From Mycoplasmataceae bacterium (GTDB taxonomy: Bacteria > Bacillota_I > Bacilli_A > Mycoplasmatales > Mycoplasmoidaceae): a DNA stretch of 64,000 nt. The notes under the pieces are model-generated. The model did not search any database, had not been told where the DNA came from, and worked only from the letters and a program-made list of their open reading frames with translations. The translations under genes were made by a program, and so were the position numbers. The DNA lies in assembly GCA_020024755.1 (NCBI GenBank), contig JAHHTH010000004.1:1-64000 (forward strand), in the 5' to 3' direction. Below, piece after piece: positions 24,587 to 33,970 of the stretch. The first letter of the stretch is position 1, and the number at the start of each line of letters is the position of its first letter.

Positions 24587-25987
24587 ATGAAAAGATTAAT
24601 ATTTGATAGATTAGTTGAATGAAGTAATCAAGAAAAACAATATCCTATTTTGCTCTTTGGAGCTAGACAAGTAGGAAAAACTTTTCTATTGAAAGAATTT
24701 ACTAAAAAGTTTTATCCACATAACCACGTCTACATTGATTTCTTTAGAGATATAGAATTAAAGAATCAATTACAAGAGATCACATCACCACAAATTATCA
24801 TTAATAAAATTGAGGCTTACTTTAGAATTTCTATTAGCGATGACTACTTAATTATATTTGATGAAGTTCAAGAAGTTCCAAGTCTAAAGACTGCATTAAA
24901 AACTTTTGTAGATGGGAACTATAAATATAAAATAATTTGTACTGGAAGCTACTTATCTAATACCCTAAATAAAATTAATAAATCATTTCCTGTTGGGAAG
25001 GTAGAGATATGAGATATGTATCCTATGAACTTTAAAGAGTTCTTACTAGCTTTAGATAAGCAAGAATACATAGATATAATACAATACTCTGTTGATAATC
25101 TAACTCCATTGCAAAAAAACCACCATGATATTTTGATGGGATACTTAAGAGATTATTTGTACACAGGTGGTATGCCTGAAGTAGTACAAGCATATGTTAA
25201 CCAACTTCCTGAATATAAACTAAAAGAAATTAAGTCAAAAATCTACAATGGTAATAGATTGGATATAACAAAATTCATGGATAATGCTAATGCTATTAGA
25301 CAGTGTTTGTCAATCTATGATAGTCTTAAAATTTTTCATGCTAAACCTAATAACAAATTTAGATTATCAACTATTAACAAGAATGCAAGATACACAAACT
25401 ATGAAAATGCGATCAACAATATCATACTATCAAATATTGTTTATAAAATAGATAATGTTAAAAGATTATCAACTCCATTGTATGTGGTAGATGAACCGAG
25501 CAATTGTAAAATTTATTTTAATGATTGTGGTATCCTAACATATGCACTTGATATGGATATGGAGCACATCAACAGTAAAGAAAACAAATATGCAAACCAA
25601 AGAGGATCATTAGTTGAAACATTTGTATTAAGCGAAATTAAATGGCACATAGTTGATTCATCATTACATTACTTTAGTTTTAGAGAAAATGAACTAAGCA
25701 AAACAAATGCATCTAAATCAAATAAAACATATGAAGTAGATTTTCTACTAGAAGATAACCGAGGATATATTGTTCCAATTGAAGTTAAATATGGAAAAAT
25801 GTTTAATACATTGTCACTAGACAGAGTAATGACATCTAATAATGTAAGTCAAGGTATTATTTTTTCTAGTAATAATATAAACTTTAATAAAGACAATAAA
25901 ATAATCAATCTTCCATTATATTGTGCTGGATTCATTAATATTTCATTCAATAAACTAAGATTAGAGCCAAAAGGAAGTAAGAGATAG
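24587..25987 (+). CDS. AAA-type ATPase with DUF4143 (PD-(D/E)XK-like) C-terminus, copy A
   Basis: A 466-aa protein. Residues 1-180 are an AAA_14-type ATPase: Walker A GARQVGKT at 25-32 and Walker B LIIFDEVQE near 90, then a Thr-Gly-Ser sensor (CTGSY). The middle is helical (TGGMPEVVQAY). The C-terminal part has EVDFLL followed about 15 residues later by PIEVKYGK, the D...ExK pattern of a restriction-nuclease-like fold. This family is widespread in bacteria and archaea with no settled function. The gene stands alone behind a four-copy repeat array. A paralogue with its own array lies at 38055. Confidence 0.85.
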
Positions 25988-26061
25988 TTGTTTACTAATG
26001 TTCTATTCAAGTAAAAACATAATAAAGACAAATAACTTCTACAAACAATCAAAGGTAAAAA

Positions 26062-26393
26062 GATCTAATTATTAAACTAAGTAGCCAAAAGCAGTGAATA
26101 CATAATAAGGTACTAAATCAGTATCTTCAATCTTATCAAGTTTTAAAACATAGCATTCTTTACATAAATATAATCTCTTATTTACATTGTTAATGTCTAC
26201 TACTTCAATCATGGGTAAATAATCTTTAGAACAATTAAAACACTTTTTAAATGATCCTTCATCATCATAGTCACAATATAGAGAGAATTCATCTTTTCTA
26301 AAAGCAACTCTTTCATGTTCATTCATAGATGCTATTTTGATTTTATAGTTAATGATATTATTAAATGACATAGATAATCTCCATTCAATTTTC
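26062..26393 (-). repeat. ~330-bp direct repeat, intact copy
   Basis: This segment, holding the 99-aa zinc-finger gene and its ribosome site, recurs at 28269-28595 at high identity in the same orientation, with the two copies flanking the BspA-like gene. Sequence diverges abruptly outside. Confidence 0.85.
26072..26371 (-). CDS. small double-CxxC (zinc-binding) protein, 99 aa
   Basis: The product starts MSFNNIINYKIKIASMNEHE and contains CFNCSKDY and, 24 residues later, LCKECYVL, a likely zinc ribbon or finger. It ends VPYYVFTAFGYLV. The ribosome site GGAGAT sits 6-10 nt before ATG 26371; an upstream in-frame start would bypass it. Function unknown. A decayed copy with two frameshifts is at 28272. 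It lies downstream of the BspA-like gene, same strand. Confidence 0.7.
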   Translation of the reverse strand: MSFNNIINYKIKIASMNEHERVAFRKDEFSLYCDYDDEGSFKKCFNCSKDYLPMIEVVDINNVNKRLYLCKECYVLKLDKIEDTDLVPYYVFTAFGYLV

Positions 26394-26603
26394 TTTATTA
26401 ATATCAAATAAAAATAAAAAGTCAAAATAGTTTATTGTTAGGTCTATTAATGAATCAGGTATTACATATACATCAATAATGTTAGAAAAATTAGCAACAA
26501 TTAGTTTTAAGCAGTGTAATTAACTTTATATTAATCATAAAATTTTGTCCTGAAATATTGAAATATAATAATTCAAAAAGTATAAACAATTGTTAATCAA
26601 AAT

Positions 26604-27875
26604 CTAATAATAGTCTTTAGTAATACTATTATATAATTCCGTGTTTTCAGAAGCTTCATATCATTCAATATTAGCTTTATTCAGTTGTTCTGTGCTTAGG
26701 CCTCATGGATAAGTTGCTTTTATTTTATCATTACCACTAATTGTTAAATCTAATTGACTAGCATTAATATTTGCAAATGTTGTTTGTGTGTATTGCAAAT
26801 TTCTAGTTACACTTTGATTATTTTCATCCACAAAAACAAAATTATCATATTTACCTTCAAATACATTATTTGATAGCGATAATCTTCCTGCACAAATTCT
26901 AATATTTCTACTTGCAACTAATAAATTAGGATCACTAGCTAAAGCGTAGTCGCCTACTTCTACTGTAGAAATAGGGCCGAAATTTACATTTTTTAAGTTC
27001 GGGCAATTATAAAATACCTTTTGCTTCAAAAGTAAAGTATCTAGCCCTGGCGCTTTAAAAGAAACAAGTGAATCACAATTTGCAAAAGCCTCATCAGCAA
27101 TTACTACAGTACATGGAATCATGATACCTCAGCTTACAAAATGAATTGATGATATATTACTGGATTTGAAAGCTCTAGAATTTATATATAATATGTGATT
27201 AAATCAACCAGAATATGGTAACGTGTAAATTTTTTGATTGGGAGTAAATTTTTGACAATTTTCAAAACAAGAAGTACCATAGAATATTACTTTATTTCAT
27301 TCTACTTTAATGCTGGATACATTTTCAAATATTTTATCGTCATAAAAATGGTCGCTTATCCTTATAAACCATCCTTCCATACCATCGCCCAAATTTTTTA
27401 TTTCCACATTCGTTTTAATTGTTCTATCAGCAATACTCAATGCTGTTCCTGATAAAGTATCTATACTATCATTTATTCTAAATAGGACATTATCAATAAT
27501 CTTTAAATTAACAACATCATTCTCTTCAACATTGATTTTCTTGACACCATATCACTTAATAGCATTATCTCCTTTAACCTTGATATTAGAAGGAAAAGTA
27601 ATAGATTCCAAATTGATATCATCAAAAGCATTACTATCAAGATTTTTGTACCCAAGTAAATCATTTGATGATAAACTAGTTTTATTATTTCAAATGCCAT
27701 CAATATCAAAATTTTCATTTACTTCATCTCTTGTTAGTGTGTTGCCTACTATTTGATGTGAAATATTGCTAAAATTATTGACTGCCTTAACTACACTGTA
27801 ACTAATGCCACCAACAACACCCACTATACCTAAAGATATTCCAGTCCACATTAAGATCTTTGCTCATTTTTTCAT
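26604..27875 (-). CDS. BspA-like leucine-rich-repeat surface protein
   Basis: A 423-aa protein with an N-terminal membrane anchor (residues ~7-33, no lipobox Cys) and an exposed region carrying irregular LRR_5/BspA units: CFENCQKF, IADEAFANCDSLVSFKAPG and KVFYNCPNLKNVNFG, each with the F-x-N/D-C-x-x-L core. Such proteins commonly mediate adhesion; that role is inferred here. GGAGAG precedes the ATG. Six UGA Trp codons are read through. It sits between the two copies of the zinc-finger segment, suggesting the block moved or was duplicated as a unit. Confidence 0.75.
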
Positions 27876-27954
27876 GTGTGTCTCTCCAAAATAGGAATGC
27901 ATGAATGAATTCAATTAAAATATCAGGCTTGATTGCAATTCAACTTGCTCCTCC

Positions 27955-28215
27955 TATAAGTCTATGTAGTGCTTGCTAATATCATTCCTATACCATATTC
28001 CATCAAATACATGTTCACCTCAATATTTGAAATGATTTGTTGTTCACATAAGTATTCATGTAGTTCATTTTAATTTCTTATAGGACTCGCAATCATAGAC
28101 TAATGTCTAGAGCAATTAAATTAAATAATCTTACAAAACTTCCATCTATGCTTTCCCAATTAATTATAATATCAGTAATTAAAGTCTTTTATACAAAAAT
28201 TCCCTATAAAGTCTT
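27955..28215 (-). pseudogene. decayed coding remnant
   Basis: On the minus strand two short frames read like one broken protein: INWESIDGSFVRLFNLIALD, then after a frame change CESYKKLKW, WTTNHFKYWGEHVFDGIWY and SKHYIDL. Trp are mostly UGA, as in real genes here, and neither part has a start. I take it as the relic of a gene upstream of the BspA-like gene; the parent family is unknown. The rest of 27876-28270 shows nothing clear. Confidence 0.35.
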
Positions 28216-28268
28216 TCATACAAAATTCCCTACTTTATCAATACTTGTATTTGACTATGATATGCCAA

Positions 28269-28595
28269 AAGATCTAATTGTCAAACTAAGTAACCAAAAG
28301 CAGTGAATACATAATAAGGTACTAAATCAGCATCTTCAATCTTATCGAGTTTCAAAACATAGCATTCTTTACATAAATATAATCTCTTATTTACATTGTT
28401 AATTTCTACTACTTCAATCATGGGTAAATAATCTTTAGAACAATTAAAACGTTTTTAAATGATCCTTCATCGTCATAGTCACAATATAGAGAGAATTCAT
28501 CTTTCTAAAAGCAATTCTTTCATGTTCATTCATAGATGCTATTTTAATTTTATAGTTAATGATATTATTAAATGGCATAGATAACCTCCATTCAA
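28269..28595 (-). repeat. ~330-bp direct repeat, decayed copy
   Basis: Second copy of the segment at 26062-26393, same orientation, differing by scattered substitutions and two single-base deletions. Confidence 0.85.
28272..28578 (-). pseudogene. frameshifted copy of the double-CxxC protein
   Basis: Aligning with the intact gene at 26072, this copy has lost one base in the run after AAAAC (near 28450) and one T in the TCTTTCT run (near 28503), so the frame breaks twice, and the stop codon is altered. Ribosome site and ATG remain recognisable. It is a recent duplicate now decaying. Confidence 0.8.
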
Positions 28596-28685
28596 GTAGT
28601 ATTTAAGCCAACAATATTTCAAACTATTTATCCCTAGCTAATCCCATTTCCTTTAAAATAAACATATTTGTAAAGTAAAGATTAT

Positions 28686-29123
28686 ATGTATTCAAAAGAT
28701 ATTATTAGTAAAACAGCTTTAGAATTAAAGATTAAAGATGAACAAGTAGGAGTAGTACTAGATTTATTGCAAGATGGTGCTACAGTGCCTTTTATTGCAC
28801 GTTATCGTAAACAATTAACTGGTAATTTGGATGAAAACCAAATTCAAGCTATCTTAGATGTTTATGAATATCAAGAAAATTTAGCTAAGCGTAAAGAAGC
28901 AATCATCAAAATCTTAGATCAAAAAGGTTTATTAACTGATGAACTAAATACATTAATTAACCAATGTACTAAACTATCTGAATTAGAAAACATTTATAAA
29001 CCATATAAGGATGGTAAGAAAACAAAGGCTAATGTAGCTATTCAAAAAGGATTAAAACCTCTAGAAGAATGAATGCTACAACAAAGATTTGAATCAAGCT
29101 TACAAGATGAAGCTAAGAAATAA
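28686..29123 (+). pseudogene. tex: truncated Tex: N-terminal fragment only
   Basis: The 145-aa frame matches only the N-terminal region of Tex (TVPFIARYRKQLTGNLDENQ, LENIYKPYK), a protein of about 720-780 residues with YqgF-like, helix-hairpin-helix and S1 RNA-binding domains. Everything after roughly residue 135, including S1, is missing and replaced by a short tail (QQRFESSLQDEAKK). A terminator follows at once. Whether the fragment is expressed is unknown; the ATG and the strong terminator suggest it could be. Loss of the S1 domain should abolish known nucleic-acid binding. Confidence 0.8.
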
Positions 29124-29151
29124 GCTACAAGTAGTAAATAAATATTTAATT

Positions 29152-29185
29152 AAAAATGAGTCTAGTAAATTCTAGGCTCATTTTT
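29152..29185. terminator. bidirectional terminator
   Basis: Stem of about 14 bp, AAAAATGAGTCTAG against CTAGGCTCATTTTT (one G-T pair), with T runs on both strands. It ends the tex fragment on the plus strand and the convergent gene ending at 29207. Confidence 0.85.
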
Positions 29186-29206
29186 AAACAATAAAATCCA
29201 AATCCT

Positions 29207-29782
29207 TTATTCGAATAGTGAACTTGCTTTAACTTCATGTTCTTTGATAAAATTCTTAGCTTTTACTTCTAATTCACGACAATGCTTTTCATTAGTACAA
29301 TATGAGTGCATAGCGATATTTATCAATTTAGAAGTAATTCCTTCACGACCCATATAACGGCTAAAAAAATAAATTTGTTCATAAGCTAATATGAAGTCAT
29401 GTAGCTTAATATCCAAGATAACCTTTCTAGGCTTATCACGTACTTCACTTGGAAAAGTTCTTTTAGACATGATAATCACATTGTCCTTGGCAGGAAAAAT
29501 ATATTCAAGTAAACATGCATTACCTTTTGTTAAAAGTGAGTCTGCCACTTTAAATCTAGTAGGATATCAATACTTAGCAGCATCATTAATATTGAGCCAT
29601 ACTACTTTTTCGTCATTAGTAAAACTATTCTTATCAGCTTTGACAAATGGAATTATATAAATAAATCCATTTAGTCTAAAACCAAATACAACTACTCACT
29701 TCTTTCCTCTAGTATAAACTGGGGTAGGAAGATTTAGATCACTAGTAAAAAATTCATAGTAATCTCTATTTACTTTAAACAT
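29207..29782 (-). CDS. ToxN/AbiQ-like protein (putative type III toxin family)
   Basis: A 191-aa protein, MFKVNRDYYEFF at the start. The stretch VVFGFRLNGFIYIIPFV followed by Lys/Asp resembles the beta strand 'IGIVLExxGxKYLAPL' of ToxN/AbiQ endoribonucleases, and the C-terminal part YEQIYFFSRYM...ITSKLINIAMHSY...CRELEVKAKNF follows the ToxN order of helix, K-x-x-L, and a final Cys/LE-x-K helix. This is pattern similarity recalled without an alignment, so the assignment is tentative. The tandem-repeat RNA antitoxin expected upstream of such toxins is absent; instead a single hairpin lies in the leader. ATG 29794 is an alternative start adding four residues. Confidence 0.4.
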
Positions 29783-29816
29783 TGTAAGTCCCATAACAAA
29801 TACACCAATCACTTCC

Positions 29817-29846
29817 AATACCCACGAAGGGTATTACATCATTATA
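29817..29846 (-). promoter_or_regulatory. promoter -10 and leader hairpin of the ToxN-like gene
   Basis: On the minus strand TATAAT (29846-29841) is followed immediately by a perfect inverted repeat AATACCC-N5-GGGTATT (29835-29817), 35 nt before ATG 29782. It could be an operator overlapping the transcription start or an RNA stem at the extreme 5' end. Confidence 0.6.
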
Positions 29847-29926
29847 ATACAAATCTTTAAATAAATCGATTAATAGTGAGCAAAAACATAATCATAAACA
29901 AAGAAATAATAATTTATAATGTAGGT

Positions 29927-31594
29927 ATGAAGAGTAATAAATGAAAGAGAATTATTACCCTATCAACATTATGTGGTGCTACATGTATTGCTCCAATATC
30001 TTTAATTGTGAGTTGTAATTCAAATACTCAACAAGAAACTATATCTCCACCATCTGGTAATGAAGAAAAGCCACCAATCCAAGCAAATCAAATGTATGGA
30101 TTAAATTTAATGCAACAACCAAATTCAATGACTGGGCATAAGCAAACTAATGATTATGTCAATTTAGATGATATAAATAATACTATTACTCCACTATTTA
30201 AACAAACATTAAATAATTCTAATATCAAAGAATATATGAATACATGAGCAAATTGATTTGCTAATAGATTTATTGGCGATAGACAAGCTACATGTATTGT
30301 TTCTAATAAGAATGTGAATATAACTCTTAATCCAGATAAAACAATTAGTGGTTCTATTAGCTTTGAATTTAGTTGAAATCAAGAGATGTATGCAAGTGTA
30401 ATCGCACTGCAAAGACGTCCTGGTGAGAAAGAACTACATGTATTTAACTTTGATCATGCACCAATTAACGCTTATACAAATACTGCATTCACAAATTTTA
30501 TTAGTTTTTCAATACCATCTAATTTATACCAAGTTAAATATTCATCTAATAATGCAGACAATTCATATAATGTTGGTTTTAAGGATTCTAAAATTAATCT
30601 AGATTGTGTTAAAGATATTGTGCTTGATATTAACAACTCAAGCTTTAATATGAATCTAACTGATTATGTAGAAAATAACATGCATTCATATCAATTAGCC
30701 AATGCTGATACTAAATCACTAATTAAAGAAATAGTAAGTACAATAGCAAGTGGTAATTACAATATTTTAATTGGTGGAAAAGATCCAGTTAGAAATGGCT
30801 TTTCATTAACTTCTCCTTACATCAAAATTAAAGTATCAAAGAACTATACAGTTGATCAGCAATTAAGTAAGACTATATGTGATGAATTAAGTTGTTTGCA
30901 CTATGCTATTAGTCATGGTAAATTCATTTCAATTATAAATGGATATTGTTACATTAGTTGTTGAGATGCAGCATTTAAAAACTATAAACCTAATACATTA
31001 GAAAATTTAGATCAACCAGGAACTTTAAATTCACAACAAGTATTACAATTCTATAATCCAACTGATTTATATAATAGTGTTGTACAAATCAAAGACAAAC
31101 TAATCACTAATAATAAAAACAATGTTGATAAACCATGATTGGAATTTATTAACATGAGTGATACAGATAAGGCAAAGTTCATTTATAAAGCATTATTACC
31201 ATATGTGAGCTATGGTGGTATGAGTTATCCATATTCAGGAACAAACCAAGGATATATCTATGGTAAGGTAATTTGTGATGGATATGCTCACTTATTCAGC
31301 TATATTGGTATTACATTAAATATTCCTGCATTATATGTTACTGGACATGTTGCATCAAATGCACAACCAGGGCAAACTGCAGATGCTGGAATGCATGCAT
31401 GAAACTTAATCAAGAACAATAATACATGGTTGTGATGTGATCCAACTTGAGACGATTCTATTCAAAGTAATGTACCAAACTATATTGAAACTAATTTCCT
31501 AAAACCAAGTGATATATTCTTTACTTCAAGCACACACCTAGATGTAGTGAATTGAAATAGTGGTGCATTGCTGCCAATTAATTATCGTGACTAG
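29927..31594 (+). CDS. transglutaminase-like lipoprotein
   Basis: A 555-aa exported protein: signal peptide ending LIVSC with lipidation Cys30, a long middle region, then a C-terminal transglutaminase/papain-like domain. The triad can be read as Cys450 (GKVICDGYAHLF), His490 (DAGMHAWNLI) and Asp505 (WCDPTWDD). Such domains act as cysteine proteases or amidases/cross-linkers on the cell surface; the substrate is unknown. UGA Trp codons are frequent. Its TAG stop shares the palindrome CTAG with the stop of rlmN on the other strand. Confidence 0.8.
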
Positions 31595-32649
31595 TTATCC
31601 TTTTTAATATTTTTAGCTCTTAGTTGGCCACAGGCGCCATCAATGTTTGTTCCCTTTTCTTGTCTTACTGTTGTGATGATTCCATAAGTTCTCATTCTTT
31701 CATAGAATTTTCTAACATTATCGCTTCTCTTAAAATCAGTGTTATCTACTGAGTTGTAAGGAATTAAGTTAATTGAAATTAATTCCTTTTTAAAACAAGA
31801 AAGGAGTTGTGCTAACTGATCTGCATTTTCTATTGAATCATTGATTCCTTTTAACATGATATATTCAAATGTTAAACGTCTGTTTGTTTCTTCGGTATAT
31901 TGTTTTGCCTTAGCTATTAGTGTATGGATATCGAAAGCTTGGTTAACTGGCATAAGTTGATTTCTAATTTCATTTGTAGGTGCATGTAATGAAATAGCTA
32001 AACCAACCTGTCCAAAATCTCTAATAAAATCATCAAACTTATTAACAAGTCCACAAGTAGATACAGTTATCTTTCTAGATCCAATAGCAAAAGCATTATC
32101 GTTTCTTACAATGTTAATAAAGCCTCTTACATTGTCATAGTTATCTAATGGTTCTCCAATCCCCATAACTACAATATTTCTTATTGTGTCTCTACCATTC
32201 TCTACTAGGTATTTATTTGCTTCCATTAATTGGTTTACTATTTCACCTGCTTCTAGATTTCTTACTTTCTTTAATTGTCCAGAAGCACAAAATTTACAAC
32301 CCATGTTACAACCAACCTGAGTTGTTACACAGATTGAATTACCATAATCAAAATTCATGACAACAGTTTCAATGATATTGCCATCATTTAATTTAAACAA
32401 AAATTTAGTAGTTAAGTCTTTATCTTCTAAACATTTTACTAATTCAAATTTCGGAATATAAAAGGTTTGCTTCAATAAAGCAATTGTTTCTTTTTTAACA
32501 TTGGTCATTTGATCAAAGTCATCAACCATCTGTTTATATAATCATCCAAATATTTGTTTAGCTACAAAACTTTTAAGATTATGTTCTTCACAAAACTTAA
32601 TCATTCCGTCATAAGTTAAGTTAAGAATATTTGTTTTACTATTTTCCAC
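31591..32649 (-). CDS. rlmN: 23S rRNA/tRNA adenine-C2 methyltransferase RlmN
   Basis: A radical-SAM enzyme of 352 aa when started at GTG 32649. Motifs: CNMGCKFCASGQ (CxxxCxxC), VVMGIGEPLDNYDN, ITVSTCGLV, AISLHAP, and the C-terminal ACGQLR with the Cys that carries the intermediate methyl group. Starting at GTG 32649 keeps the N-terminal KSFVAKQIFGWLYKQMVDDFDQMTN-type helix (here around the UGA Trp) that the family needs, giving normal length; the next ATG is 32604. The start overlaps gmk by 11 nt. Third gene of rubrerythrin-gmk-rlmN. Confidence 0.92.
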
Positions 32650-33256
32650 TTTTAATAATTTTCTTAATTTCTTTTACACAAGTTTCAACGTCGTCATTAA
32701 TTACAACATGTCCATAGTGTTCTTGGTATCTTAATTCATTCTTTGCTTCTTTTAATCTTTGGAATATTACATCATCAGATTCAGTACCACGTGATTTTAA
32801 TCTATTTTCTAATTCTTCTAAGCTAGGAGGAAGGATAAAGATACTGATTGCATCTGGTCTCAACTTCATTACATTTAATGCACCCTTAACTTCGATTTCA
32901 AGAATAACATTTTTTCCTGCTTTAATTTGTTCATCTACAAATTTCTTTGGTGTTCCATATAGATTACTACAGAATTCTGCATATTCTAATAATTCACCTT
33001 GATCAATGGCATTTTGAAATTGTTCTCTTGTCGCAAAGAAATAGTTAACACCATTAACTTCATTGAATCTCATTGGTCTTGTAGTCATAGAAACTGAATA
33101 TACAAGGTGTAATGTATTATCTTTAAATAGTTCTTTTAATATTGTGTTTTTACCAACACCTGAAACACCACTAATGATAAAAAGTTTACCTTCATGGTGG
33201 TGTTTATCTTCTACATGTTGTTTAATTTCTTGTATTTTATCTTTAATGTGAGACAT
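32639..33256 (-). CDS. gmk: guanylate kinase
   Basis: A 205-aa nucleotide kinase converting GMP to GDP. P-loop ISGVSGVGKNT near residue 28, the GMP-binding SVSMTTRPMRFNEVNGVNYFF, and the lid region LKSRGTESDDVIFQRL. The ribosome site AAAGGATAA lies across the stop of the rubrerythrin gene 5 nt upstream. In M. genitalium gmk sits directly before the PP2C/kinase operon; here it is separated from it and joined to rlmN. Confidence 0.95.
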   Translation of the reverse strand: MSHIKDKIQEIKQHVEDKHHHEGKLFIISGVSGVGKNTILKELFKDNTLHLVYSVSMTTRPMRFNEVNGVNYFFATREQFQNAIDQGELLEYAEFCSNLYGTPKKFVDEQIKAGKNVILEIEVKGALNVMKLRPDAISIFILPPSLEELENRLKSRGTESDDVIFQRLKEAKNELRYQEHYGHVVINDDVETCVKEIKKIIKSGK

Positions 33257-33261
33257 ATTTA

Positions 33262-33810
33262 TTATCCTTTGAAATAATTAGATTCTTCAATGAAGTAAGC
33301 TTGTGGGTGTTTACAAACTGGGCAAAGTGCAGGAGGTGTCTTGCCTTTGTGAACATGACCACAATTAGAACAAATTCAGAAAATTGGTTCATCAGCTTTA
33401 AAGATTTCTTCTTTATCTAATTTATTTAAAATTGCTTGGTAACGATCAGAGTGGTGTTCTTCAATATTACCTACCATTGTAAATAAAGCTGCAATATCAT
33501 TGAATCCTTCTTCCTTTGCAACTTTAGCAAAATCTGCATACATTGTTTTATATTCGTAATCTTCACCTTTAATTGCATCTAAAAGGTTTTGTTTAGTTAC
33601 AGGGATTTCATCTCCATGCATAATTTTGAATCAAATCTTAGCATGTTCTTTTTCGTTCTTTGATGTTTCTTCAAAGATATTAGCAATCACATTGTAGCCT
33701 TCTTTTTTAGCTTTAGAAGCATAATATTGATATTTAGTATGTGCTTGTGATTCACCAGCAAATGCTGTCTTTAAATTTTCAAGTGTTTTAGTTCCTTCTA
33801 AGTTTCTCAT
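33262..33810 (-). CDS. rubrerythrin
   Basis: A 182-aa diiron peroxidase. The four-helix ferritin-like domain shows two ExxH sites (NEKEHAKIW and IEEHHSDRY) plus Glu ligands early (LKTAFAGESQAH); the C-terminal rubredoxin domain has CSNCGHVH and CPVCKHPQA for a FeS4 site. It reduces hydrogen peroxide with electrons from rubredoxin-type partners. Length is normal. The ribosome site GGGGGAAT is the strongest in the window, suggesting high expression. First gene of the rbr-gmk-rlmN run. Confidence 0.95.
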
Positions 33811-33970
33811 ATATTCCCCCGTCCTTTAACTTAATATATAATATTATAGCACTTTTGACCTTTCCGCTATGTCACCTACTGAAAAATTTTTATTAATAAA
33901 TTAATAGGATTTTGAGCACTTGAAACTTTAAATTTTTTTTGAAATAATTATTTATAGTAAGGAGCAAGAG

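Noticed and set aside
28103..28306. Plus-strand 67-codon frame with a short internal repeat (KVFYTKIPY/KVFHTKFPT)
   Set aside because: No ribosome site; its end overlaps the decayed zinc-finger copy, and the opposite strand carries the better remnant.
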